From contig CM043958.1 in assembly GCA_014529385.2 (NCBI GenBank), positions 120,257,518-120,321,517 on the forward strand: 64,000 nt of DNA, written 5' to 3'. Positions within the stretch are counted from its first letter, which is position 1, and every line of letters starts with the position of its first letter. This document shows, piece by piece, positions 54,308 to 63,840 of this stretch. The DNA is from Adiantum capillus-veneris. Taxonomy: Eukaryota > Streptophyta > Polypodiopsida > Polypodiales > Pteridaceae. A program made the position numbers and the translations under genes. The notes beneath the pieces were generated by a model, which was not told the origin of the DNA, ran no database searches, and saw only the letters and a program-made list of their open reading frames with translations.

Positions 54308-54827
54308 TATAACCGGCCTATACAACGTAGAGGGCGGTACTATTTCAATTACCTGTTAACTTTACACAGAGCACTGAGAAGGGAAGAGAACACAGTTGCG
54401 TCCAGCGACTAGAATGTCACTGCGCACACGAGACCGACACCCTGTAGGCCCCAAAGATTGGCGCCCCTTTCGGTATTTCTGACCATCATTGAAGACTACC
54501 ATTTGACCAACATCTACAATGTGGGTTAATTTACTGGCCCCTTTCAACTTATAAAGTTGCAGTGTCTTGACGAGTGGCCCAAATTCGAGTTTGGCGCACA
54601 CGAGCTTCCATACTCATCAGAATTCAGTGCTAACTGGCCCGAGCAGTCCCTGTCTGACTGACCTAGATCCCCGATGTGAGAAACCCATTTGGCTGCAGCC
54701 GTTTCACACTGGCCATGCAATGTGTTGCACCTTTTCAAGGGTTTTGGGACAAACAAGTAAAAATAAAATAAATATATCTAATACTTATTTACGGAAGGCA
54801 ACAGGAAAAATACACCTCCTGGTGACA
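54308..54827 (-). mobile_element. 5' LTR of chromovirus B (520 bp)
   Basis: From TGTCACCAGGAGGTG (54827, minus) to GGCCGGTTATA (54308). It preserves the empty target site of the MITE found in the 3' LTR. Frames reading out of it to the right into element D gag start inside the LTR and are fortuitous. Confidence 0.93.
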
Positions 54828-57597
54828 TATGGCCCGCCTCGGCCTACTCAGGCGGAGCGTCGAGAGATGGAGCGTCAACGATTGATCGGCGACGCAACAA
54901 AGATGATGCTTAATTTTGCCAAGGACCCAAAAATGGCAAAATATATGAGCAAGACCTCTTTGGAGGAAGTGCACATGCAATGGCAGAAAACCACAGAACC
55001 ACCCGGAAAACCCGCTCTCAAGAAACCTACTACTCCTAAGAAGTATACAGAGAAAGAATTAGAAGAGGTGGCTGATGCACGAATTGCTCAGCTTTTTGAC
55101 GCGCAGAACAAAGCTAAAAAGCACGGCAAAAAGTAGAAGAAAGGCACTGACTTCTCGGGTTATTTGGGTCGTCAGTCGACATTTGAAAAAGCAAAGAAAC
55201 AGAAGAAGCGTGTTCAATTTGAAGGAGTACCCAGTTCTTCTTCTTGTTCTTCTAGTTCTTCTAGCTCATCTGACTCGAGCGAAGAAGACCGAAAAGGCAA
55301 ACAGCGAAGCAAAAGACAGCGCTTCGGAAAGGGCAAGAAAAAGACAAAGAAGTCTAAATCTCGCCCTGTGATTGATAGTTCTACTGAGGACTCGTCTACA
55401 GACAGTTCGGACTTTGATGACAACAACTTTTACGCAAAGATGAAGAATTTTTACAAAGCCAACCAGTATGACTTTTTGGAAGACAAAAGCAAGAAAGTCC
55501 GAGAGTTTAAGGAAGGTGGACAATCAATTTCATTTGACACGTTTTTTGGTTATAGAGATGCTTCGAAGGCCTTGTCTTTTGTACAGCAGTTTGACATCGC
55601 TTTCACGGGAGGACGTTACTCAAAGCACTATAAGATTTGGAGAGCTACCTCTTACTCTAAGGGGAATGCTCGAACTTGGTGGTCCACGCTTCTATTAAAC
55701 AAGACTGCGCCAGTTAAATGGCTGAAATTCAAGAGGCTTTTTATTTCTTCTTGGGTGACTCGAGAGTATGAACGGGATATACGAACTGCTTGGAACCATC
55801 TTCGGATGACCAAGAAGGATACAATGGACGCTTATTGCGAGAGATTGTGGAGCTCTTTTCTACCTGCCTCTTCATTTAAGAAGATCTCGTTCAAGGAACA
55901 GGTTGAGCGGTTTACCTTGGGTCTTCCTACAGAGATCCGAGATCACTGCTTGGAACAGAAGTCAGCTTCCATTCAGGAGTTGATGAGTCATGCGAAATGG
56001 GGTTTTGCCATTCACTCTGGCAGTCTGACCTACCCCACAGATGAGATCATGACACAAAGAGTCGAACAGACTTCGAAAAATGAAAGTAGAAAGAGAAAGA
56101 GCAACCGAGAACAGAAAGATAAGGATGCACGACCCCAGCTTACTCCTCAAGAGAGGGCTCTCTACATAAAGGAGGGGAAGTGCTTTGAATGCGGGGAAAC
56201 TGGGCATATCTCCGCGAAGTGCCCTAGCAAGGCACTGAATGAACAAGATGAAGAAAGGCCAGAAAGTTCTAAAGCAACTGAGAGACGTGGCAGAAAAGGC
56301 AGACAAAAAGCACAACTGGTACCACCTTGCGTGGGGCCTGAACCGAATCACATGAATGAAAGTACAAACTTTACCGCTTTTGGGGCAAAGTGAAAGATCA
56401 TGAAGCTCTTTTGAAGGAGCCAAGGCCAACGTCTTTTCACTTGGAATTGGCGGCTCCATTTGGAATAACGTCCGATAGGCTGAGGCCATAGGCGGAGGTA
56501 GTTTGAGTGGCACCCGGACGGGATGTTGCCATTACACCGAGCATTGGCAAACTTCGTTTGCAATGATAGGGGTGTTTAGGGCACGAGGAGTTTTACGTAT
56601 TTGCCTTGGAAGGTTGTGACGTTCTACTCTAAATCCCTTGGTACCACAACAACAACGCCGTGGTTGACTATCGAGCTGAGAAAGTGACTTTGACAAATGA
56701 AGGGTTCAGACATTGTACTTGATGAACTTCAGTTTCTTTACTCACTTTTTTTGAGAGAGAACTGAACGATGGATGAAGGTTGTATATGTTTTGACCTGAA
56801 CAAAAGAACGCCAAGGTTTTCTCCACACTCATGCCGATTGCTTTTCAAAGGGCCTGTCAAGCGATTTGATACTTGGAAGCACGCCATCGAAGCGGCCACC
56901 TTACCGTGTGAGCCAAGCCCAGAACAAAGAGATTATGAACCAAGTGAAAGACCTCTTGGAAAAAGGGTCTTTTCTAGCCTAGTACTTCACCGTATTGCTC
57001 TCCAGTGTTGTTGGTTTTGAAGAAAGACAGATCTTGGAGGATGTGCATCGATTATAGAGCTCTCAACAAAATCACCATCAAGAACAGATTTCCGATTCCT
57101 AGGATCGATGATATATTCGACAGATTACAGAGATCCTCGTGTTTTAGCAGGATTGATTTGAAGAGTGGATATCATCAAATCCGAATCGCGCCGGGAGACG
57201 TCTACAAATAGCCTTTCGGACGACTTTTGGGTTATTTGAGTTTTTGGTGATGCCTATTGGCCTAACCAATGCTCTTGCGACATTTAACCGGATGATGGAC
57301 AGGATTTTTCGAGAGTACAGGCTATTTGTTGACACTTTCTTTGACGATATCATTGTTTTCTCCAAGAATGAGGCAGAGTATAGAGATTATCTGCTTCAGG
57401 TCTTTCGGGCATTACAATATCACAAGTTAGTGATTAATGCGAAGAAAAGTGAAATTTTCCTATTAGAGATACACTTTTTGGGACACATTGTGTCAGAAGG
57501 AGTGCAAATGGATCCGGCCAAGATAGAGACTATCCGTGATTGGCCCGATTTGAAGAATGTCCATGAAGTTAGAAGCTTCTTGGAATTGTGTTCGTGA

Positions 57598-59630
57598 GGC
57601 TTGAGCTGCCACTTCAGCTTGAGGAGTTGCACACGGCTCTTAGTGCACTCCCCCATGGTAGCTGTCCTGGTGAGGATGGCTGGACTCCCAGTTTTTTCTT
57701 GGAGTACTGGGACTTGCTTGGCCCAGATCTTTGTAGTGCTTTTCAGTACATATTACACACAAGAGAGATGTCTGACAGCATGAGTGAGGGCCTGATCTAC
57801 CTCATTCCCAAGGAGGGTGGCTCCTTGGATGAGATTCGACAGTGGCGCCATCACCATCCTCAACTCAGCCTACAAAATTCTTGCCAAGGCTCTGAGTTTG
57901 AGGATTCAGCCACTTCTAGAGAGCCTTATACATGGGACTCAAGACAGGTTTTGTGAAGGAGCGTAGTATCCTTGACAACATCTTTACTTTTGGGGAGGCT
58001 TCTGCCCTAGCGCGGCTCCGTGGTGAGGATCTGGTGATTCTTCTTCTCGATTTTGAGAAGGCCTACGACAGAGTTGACTGGGACTTTCTGGAGGGCACTC
58101 TACGTAGGATGGGCTTCTCAGATGCTTGGATCAGAGGGGTGTTAGCTTTGTACAGACGGGCACACAGTCAGGTACTTTTGTCAGGAGGTAGAGGTGATCG
58201 TTTCATGCTCACACGTTCGGTCAGACAGGGCTGCCCTCTTGCCCCCTTCCTCTTTCTGTTCTATGCTGAGGCGATGAGCAGGTTTTCGGTGTCGCAGCAG
58301 GTTGGTTTACGGGGCTTAGCACTTCCTATTCGGGGAGACGAGCTACTGGACGCTGAGTTTGCAGACGACTCAGCCTTGTACTTGGATGGCCAGGAGGCCA
58401 ACCTTCACAGGTGTCAGCAGGCTCTAGAGACCTGTTGTGCATCTGGCGCACTGATCAACTGGAGAAAGACAGTGGTTTTCTCGGTTGGTACTGCTCCTAT
58501 GCCCGATTGGATGCCAGGTGGATTCCCCCAGGGACTGCAGTTTGGTACTTGGGTTGTCAGGTTGGTTTGGACTTGTCTCCCAAGCAGCAGATTGCTCCCC
58601 TCCTCCTGTCTATCAGGAGGAAGTTGCTACATTGGAGCTCCGCACGACTTTCTCTGGCAAGCAGAGTTGTAGTGGCCAACCAGGTGTTGTTGGCTACTAT
58701 GTGGTACATCACTTCTTGTTGGATCTTCTCGAGTTCTTGTATCAGCCAGGTAGAGAGGCTTATCAGGAACTTCCTCTGGTGAGGGTGTGACATTCAGATA
58801 GCTCGGGCCAAAGTGGCTTGGCAGGTCATCACTCTTCCTTGTTCTCAGGGAGGGCTTGGGATCATAGACCCAGCACAGTAGAGCAGAGCCCTTCTTGGGA
58901 AGTTCATCGTCAGAGGACTTCTTCCATGTGAGGAGCCTTGGAAGGAGTTCTTGCTACAGTGGCTTCGTGCTAGGGTGCCTCAGGCTGGAGGCCCCTGACG
59001 ACCTTTGACCAGATGGATCTTCACAGAGATGCGCAGAGTTGGCTTGAGCAGGAGATTGGAGGACCGCTTCGCTGTGAGTTTGCTTGATCTTGGGAGCATT
59101 TGCGGCGAGGCCTGGAGCAGCGTCAGGCTACTTGCACGGAGGAGCGCCTGAGACGGCCCCTTGTTTGGAATCCCATGGTTAGTACTCAGAGAGGCCACTT
59201 GGTTGGTAGTCGGCCTCATGTTTCCTGGGGTCCCATGGCAACGGGTCTAGCATACTCTTTAGGTGACTGGTTACAGTTTTCAGGCTTGTCAGAGTAGCAA
59301 CACGGCTTTCAGCTACAGGGCTTTCAACTACATGTTTCCTAGGGTCCCATGGCAATGGGTCCATCACGCTCTTTAGGTGACTGGTTACAGTTTTCAGGCT
59401 TGTCAAAGGAGCAACAGGGCTTTCAGCTACAGGGCATGAGAGGGGTGCAGAGCATGTGCCAGGACATCTCAGAGGCAGTACCAGCTGAGTGGCTCACACC
59501 TCTTGAGCCAGCCACGCCCAAATGGATGGGAGCCTTCACGCGACTAGAGGTTCTCATCTCAGTTCGGGCTTGCTTAGAGACTGTACCCTCCCTGTTTTTC
59601 AAGTTACAGGGTGAGGGACGCTTACAACGA
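57598..59630 (+). pseudogene. LINE A: 5'-truncated L1-like reverse transcriptase, plus strand
   Basis: Begins in the reverse-transcriptase region (LQLEELHTALSALPHGSCPGEDG), joined directly to the reverse transcriptase of element D. Frameshifts near 57845 and 57930 separate GLIYLIPKEGG from TGFVKERSILDNIF. The palm is well kept: VILLLDFEKAYDRVDW, RQGCPLAPFLFLFYAE and the catalytic FADDSALYLDG (about 58360). A C-terminal thumb-like part (VERLIRNFLW, IARAKVAWQVI, GGLGIIDPA) follows in other frames. A 114-bp tandem duplication lies at 59218-59445. Near 59630 it meets LINE B head to tail-end on the opposite strand. No endonuclease or poly-A tail is visible. Confidence 0.85.
59218..59445. repeat. 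Two-copy 114-bp tandem repeat inside LINE A
   Basis: Units begin with CATGTTTCCT at 59218 and 59332 and share GGTCCCATGGCAA, GGTGACTGGTTACAGTTTTC and CTTTCAGCTACAGGGC. The period of 114 is a multiple of three, so the coding frame (SLGDWLQFSGLS) is repeated. Confidence 0.9.
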
Positions 59631-61343
59631 GTTGTAGTCCTCCTGAAACCAACCTGTCCAAGTGTCCGTATGCCCATAGTCTCTGCCCAACTGCTCAACC
59701 TATGCTCAAGGATGGATGCATACAACCGTGCCAATGTGTAGTACGGTAACTCCTTGGCACTGTGGGGTCTCTTGTCTTGAAGATAGGTACAACAATAGAC
59801 AATCTCCAAGACTCAGGAAAGCCCTCACACATGACACGGTTGAACAACCGTGCAAGCATCTCTGCCAACAAGTCCCCAACATGTATAATGTGCTCTGCTA
59901 CCAAATCCTCATCATCTTGTGCCCGTCTGGTCTTCATCCTGTCAATGGCCTCCTTTACCATCTTAGTGGTAAAGAAGGTGCTCGTAGCCGGACATGGCTG
60001 TGGTGGATCTGGTAGTGGTGGCTGTCTAGGTACAGTGTATAATGATGTTGCATACTGCCCCCATATCTCCGTAGAAGTAATCACTGGTGGGGGAGATTGC
60101 TCATGGAATAGACGCCAAGCCTCTCCTGAATCTCTACTAAGAAGAGCTGATATAAATCTTGCTCCATCTGGACCAAGAAAGCTCGCTTCTTCCGTCGTAC
60201 TAGTCGTCGTGTAGCAATACGAGACTGTCATAGGTGATCACTCCCAATGCAAGCTCCCGCTGGATCTGAGCTCTCCTCTGTCGACACTCCTCATCATACC
60301 AGCTGTTCTGAGGCATGTGCCCAGAACGACGTCTCTGACTAGGCTGTGTGTGTGGGTATGCCTTTGCCGCTGCCCCATGTAATGTCACTATCAGCATAGA
60401 TGTGATCTCCTCCACTATGTATATTGGCTCTGATGTGCATAGAAGTCTACGTATCTCCTCTGCATAGGGTGAGTCAGTCTCTGGTGTAAAAGTATAGCGT
60501 GATGTCTACCACCCCGTGAGGCCTGAGATATATTGTACTCAAAGGAGACTGATAATGTCAAAAGTGCATGATCTATTGCTATCCCAACAGGCCTGGGCCC
60601 CACTGTAAAATCCTGAATGTGAGAGATAAAGCTAGCATGTGTCAGAACATAGTCTACAGTACTGGCCCCATGTCTGTGTGGAAAACAAGTAAAACCTGTA
60701 GATGATGGGAAGGTCGGTAAGCCATTCAGTATGGCTAAACTGTGAGTAGTCGTCATCTCCGTGAGGTATCTCCCATACTTTGTATGCTCTCTGTCGTGTG
60801 AGCATCTCTCAAGCCCCATCTCCTCTGGCTCTAGCTCTCTGAGCATCTCCTCTGAGGTGTCATAGAAAACCGTCTGTGAACTGCTTGAACGGGCATTGAA
60901 ATCCCCCAATAGTATGATGTCTCCATCCTTGGAGACTCCCAAATTTCATCATCAAGTACATAGTAAGGAGACTGTCCTCTGGGTGAAGCATATACTGAAG
61001 TGCTGGGAGGAAGATAGCATATGGCGATGTACAAGAAACGTCCAGTCTCTGCCCTCAGCCTCACCCACATGTATCTGGCCTGATCATCTCTCCGAACTAT
61101 GTGCAGTAGTGGCTGGAGCTCCTCTCTGAAAAGAACTGCTACACCTCCTGATCCTCTAGTCCCATGCTCAGATCTGGTGCATGTCCAGCAAGTTGTCTCC
61201 CATCTGTATCCTGATGTATGCAGCATCAACTGTCTTGGAGCCTGATGAGTCTCTGAGTAGAAAACAATGTCTCTGTCTCTGAAGCTGTCCTCAAAGGCCC
61301 CCACATCAAGTCTATACGAACCATTACAGTTCCAAACCGCCAT
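59630..61343 (-). pseudogene. LINE B ORF2: endonuclease and start of reverse transcriptase, minus strand
   Basis: Starts at 61343 (MAVWNCNGSYRLDV). The endonuclease parts are FYSETHQ (the catalytic Glu block), GGVAVLFREEL, LLGDFNARSSSS, and TVDYVLTHA with IDHALL, typical of APE-type LINE nucleases. A frameshift near 60900 splits the domain. WYDEECRQRRAQIQREL (about 60310) precedes the reverse transcriptase start (MVKEAIDRMKTRRAQD, ESWRLSIVVPIFKTRDP, LYASILEHRLSSW, GQVGFRR). The copy ends near 59630 before the palm catalytic motifs, where LINE A sequence takes over. Confidence 0.85.
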
Positions 61344-61413
61344 CCTGAGAGTGGTCCCATAGGTCTCGCACTGTCATGTAGAGCGGCGCTCTGTAATCAC
61401 CACTCGCCCATCT

Positions 61414-62043
61414 CTATAAAAGGCTAACTTTCCCTTCTCCCTTGCTGCTATAATCTCCTGCATGACCTCTCTCATATGTGCAAGGAAAGCGCAAAATGAG
61501 AGCCCGTTCTTTTGAACTCTCCCCATTACCTTCATGCTTCTTGCCCACTCTCCAAGCTTGTGTGTGCGAGGGCTTCTCCACCCCCATCATTGACATGAGG
61601 CTCTTCACCTCTTGGTCCACCTTATTTGAATCTTTTAGGCCAGTCACTCTCACGTGTAGAGCGTGTACCCTTCTTCGTTGTTCCTCTTCAAGTGTCTTGT
61701 TGATGATGTCGGGTGTAACCGGAATGTCCTTGCCCTTCCTCTTCTTGACAACTTCAATCCACTTTTCAGCCTCTTCCATCTTCTTTTGTGTTTTGGAGAG
61801 AAGCTCCACCCATGAGGTCTTCTTTTCTCCTTCCTCCTTTATCTCTTTGATTTGCGCTCGTATAATATTCAGCTCATCTATCATTGATGGCTGAATTTCT
61901 CCATCTTCAAGGCGTCCCCTCTTTTTCCATTCAAGAAGTGAGCTCTTCTCTTTCTTCCACTCTTCCATGTGAAATTTGCATTCTTTCAACTCTCTTTCAA
62001 TGGCTGTCATCCTCTTGCTTGTGACCATGAAGTGCGCCGGCAT
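61414..62043 (-). CDS. LINE B ORF1-like protein
   Basis: Open frame of 209 residues from 62043 (MPAHFMVTSKRMTAIEREL). The N-terminal half is strongly charged and predicted coiled coil (ELKECKFHMEEWKKEK through KKMEEAEKWIEVVKKRK). The C-terminal half, RRRVHALHVRVTGLKDS to ALILRFPC, resembles the RNA-binding fold of L1 ORF1p (a strand, then helix, then R-x-G and a final strand). It lies 70 bp upstream of ORF2 on the same strand, the usual LINE order. ORF1 proteins bind element RNA. It appears intact, but its partner ORF2 is broken. The N-terminal frame also runs open into the GA tract, so the start is a choice. Confidence 0.7.
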   Translation of the reverse strand: MPAHFMVTSKRMTAIERELKECKFHMEEWKKEKSSLLEWKKRGRLEDGEIQPSMIDELNIIRAQIKEIKEEGEKKTSWVELLSKTQKKMEEAEKWIEVVKKRKGKDIPVTPDIINKTLEEEQRRRVHALHVRVTGLKDSNKVDQEVKSLMSMMGVEKPSHTQAWRVGKKHEGNGESSKERALILRFPCTYERGHAGDYSSKGEGKVSLL

Positions 62044-62069
62044 CTTCTTGCTTGTTTGTTTCACTTCCT

Positions 62070-62071
<2 letters not shown>

Positions 62072-62118
<47 letters not shown>
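62072..62118. repeat. (GA)n tract right of LINE B ORF1
   Basis: About 47 bp. On the minus strand it is a (TC)n run between the end of the TRM11-like exon and LINE B ORF1, taking the place where a GT splice donor would be expected. Confidence 0.9.
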
Positions 62119-62120
<2 letters not shown>

Positions 62121-62370
62121 GAAAAGGAATATAATGCAAACTATTGATGCGTTGTGTCTGCTCTTGAAGGCTCAAACCCCTTCCAAAGCAGTCGACCACC
62201 ACTTTGAAGGTGCTATCTGCAGTCAAATAAGGAGCTTTTCTATCATCTGGATAGCTTTCAATTGCTTTGCACAATTCATCATAAGAGCTTCCTACTCCCC
62301 AAACTTCATATATGCCTTTGACCAAGAAACGTTTGGAGAGAATAGAGCGCGCAATGTCCTCTGAGGGAAT
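62119..62370 (-). CDS. Exon resembling TRM11 (tRNA guanosine N2-methyltransferase subunit)
   Basis: 84 codons, open and in phase 0 at both ends: IPSEDIARSILSKRF, LVKGIYEVWGVGSSYDELC, ESYPDDRKAPYLTADSTF, KVVVDCFGRGLSLQEQ and INSLHYIPFQ. This pattern matches the N-terminal region of eukaryotic TRM11/TRMT11, which with TRM112 methylates G10 of tRNAs. On the minus strand it is preceded by (TC)n and CGCAACAG, a good polypyrimidine/acceptor pair. On its 3' side CAG is followed by (TC)n with no GT. No other exon of the gene is in the window. It is either a real exon in a gene with repeat-filled introns or a displaced fragment. Confidence 0.7.
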
Positions 62371-62378
62371 CTGTTGCG

Positions 62379-62381
<3 letters not shown>

Positions 62382-62431
<50 letters not shown>
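62382..62431. repeat. (GA)n tract between the TRM11-like exon and LINE C
   Basis: About 50 bp. On the minus strand it follows the end of the LINE C 3' untranslated region and precedes the exon's splice-acceptor-like site. Confidence 0.9.
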
Positions 62432-62435
<4 letters not shown>

Positions 62436-63590
62436 AATGAAATGTTATATTAACGTCTTCAAAAGGCCAAAGTGACCTATGAGACCAGAAAGTTACAATG
62501 TGGTGGATCTGATACAAAGTCAGAGTAACAAGATGACAAAATGACATAATGACAAAATAAAATACTGTAGAATCCAAAACTGCTAGGTGTGAACTAAGCA
62601 GCTAAACAGCTAGCTGGGATAGCTAGATCACAGGAGATCCAGCATCGGTCGCTGGCGGATCTCATCAATCTCCTGCATGGTCAGTAGTCTGACCGGGCGT
62701 CATGCATGTCGAGCCAAAGTGATCCGAATCCTCTGATGCAGCCTCCATTGATGTTGTGTAGTCCTCCACACTCGTGAGCGTCTGGATCTCCCCAGCTCAG
62801 TCGCTCGGTCGATCAGTGTGCCTCTGGTGTAAGGCGACGAGCTCTGCTGTGGTAGTAACTCCTCCGGGTGTCCAGTGGCAGCTCTAAAGAAGTCTGTGAT
62901 TTGTCTCTGAGACTGGCTAGTCTCTCCTCTCATCAGGCTCTCTCTGTGTCTGCGCAACTCGAGCAAAAACAAACCCAGGCATCTTTGATCCTCGTACTGC
63001 ATGACTCTAGAGAATGGTCCAAAACCCTCTCTGAACAAGCAATGGAAGCGGCCTCGTATCTCGTAGTAGACGGGGCAGTGGCATGTGTAGTGCAACTCTA
63101 TCTCAGGCTCGATGTCACACAGGGGGCATGTCCTGGCCTATGCTGGTACTCCGCTGTATCTCCCAGACTCGATCCGCAGCTGGTGTGAAGATGTGCGTAT
63201 CTGGCCAATAGCACATCGTATCCCATGAGACAAGTGGGTGTCCATGTATCTGGGCCTCGTCACAAAACCATCCTCCATAAGCTGGAGGAGATGCTCTCTG
63301 TAGAAAGCCATCTTCGTGCCCAGCTCCTGCGCTGGCTGTATCCATGTCCTCTTGGTGTCTAACTGAGTCAAGTCCTGGCGAATGAGCCTGGTGATCTGGG
63401 ACTGTGTAAGAGTCAGAGAGGGCGCATCCAGTGAGTACTGGAAGGGAGGCAATCTGTCTATGCTGAACCCATGCGCTTGAAACCATGATGTCATCTCCCC
63501 ATACCAGCAAGCTGTATCTCCCTGCATGGCTAACTGTCGAGAGGACTCAAGTGCAAGGCGTGCATATCTGTCTCTGGGAAGTTCCCACAT
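62432..63590 (-). pseudogene. LINE C: C-terminal part of ORF2 and 3' UTR, minus strand
   Basis: From 63590 leftwards: MWELPRDRYARLALESSR, WIQPAQELGTKMAF, LSHGIRCAIGQIRTS and IESGRYSGVPA. After a stop comes the zinc-binding end CPLCDIEPEIELHYTCHCPVYYE (given as pieces CPLCDIEPE and HYTCHCPVY), the zf-RVT Cys/His pattern found at LINE ORF2 C-termini. The tail FGPFSRVMQYEDQRCLGLFL ends at 62700 and an untranslated region runs to the (GA)n at 62431. The reverse transcriptase is absent, replaced by a (GA)n tract at 63616, so the copy is heavily 5'-truncated. Confidence 0.75.
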
Positions 63591-63613
63591 GCTGTGTATG
63601 AAGGAGACAGATC

Positions 63614-63615
<2 letters not shown>

Positions 63616-63685
<70 letters not shown>
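63616..63685. repeat. (GA)n tract at the LINE C / SINE-like junction
   Basis: About 70 bp. Read on the minus strand, a SINE-like repeat ends in TTCTTCTTC followed by this (TC)n tail. Confidence 0.9.
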
Positions 63686-63688
<3 letters not shown>

Positions 63689-63840
63689 AGAAGAAGAAGA
63701 AGAGAGTTTTAACATCGTAGGAAACTATCCCAAGAGACCTTAAAGACCTAGCCGACGAGGAGTTAAACTCAAGACCTGTTATTCAAGAGAGGGAATAGGA
63801 GATTCTAACATATTTTCCACTATGTTGGAGTATGAGACAT
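63686..63840 (-). repeat. SINE-like repeat, minus-strand copy
   Basis: The inverse of 25340-25500: AGTTTAACTCC B-box (63759-63769), CTCCTCGTCGGCTAG and TAGTTTCCTACGATGTTA, then a TC-rich tail. The rest of the window (63841-64000) shows nothing recognisable. Confidence 0.5.

Larger units (their letters stand above)
48235..54832 (-). mobile_element. Nearly intact Ty3/gypsy chromovirus (element B) nested in element D
   Basis: The element is 48240-54827, with target duplication TATGG at 48235-48239 and 54828-54832. Removing it and one TATGG restores the reading phase of element D gag, direct proof of nesting. Its LTR ends are TG...TA in both copies rather than TG...CA. Confidence 0.95.
48153..57597 (+). 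pseudogene. Gag-pol of element D, interrupted by element B and decayed
   Basis: Gag begins at 48153 (MASGKDESTPFASGD), stops at the element-B insertion after 48239 and resumes at 54833 in the same reading phase. The second part has a polar region (YTEKELEEVADARI), one in-frame TAG at 55134-55136, a Ser-rich run (about 55230-55280), a capsid-like domain (about 55520-55990; ASKALSFVQQFDIAF, NARTWWSTLL) and a zinc knuckle CFECGETGHISAKC (56180-56221). Protease sequence after 56393 is shattered. Reverse transcriptase survives at 57005-57597 ([45 protein letters not shown]) with a frameshift near 57212. At 57597 it stops abruptly against LINE A; RNase H and integrase are missing. Confidence 0.9.

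Noticed and set aside
54567-55136. Continuous gene starting in the LTR of element B
   Set aside because: The frame crosses the LTR boundary at 54827. Its real coding part is element D gag, which starts at 48153 on the other side of element B.
62119-62370. Annotating a complete TRM11 gene
   Set aside because: Only one exon is present. The methyltransferase domain and other exons are not in the window.
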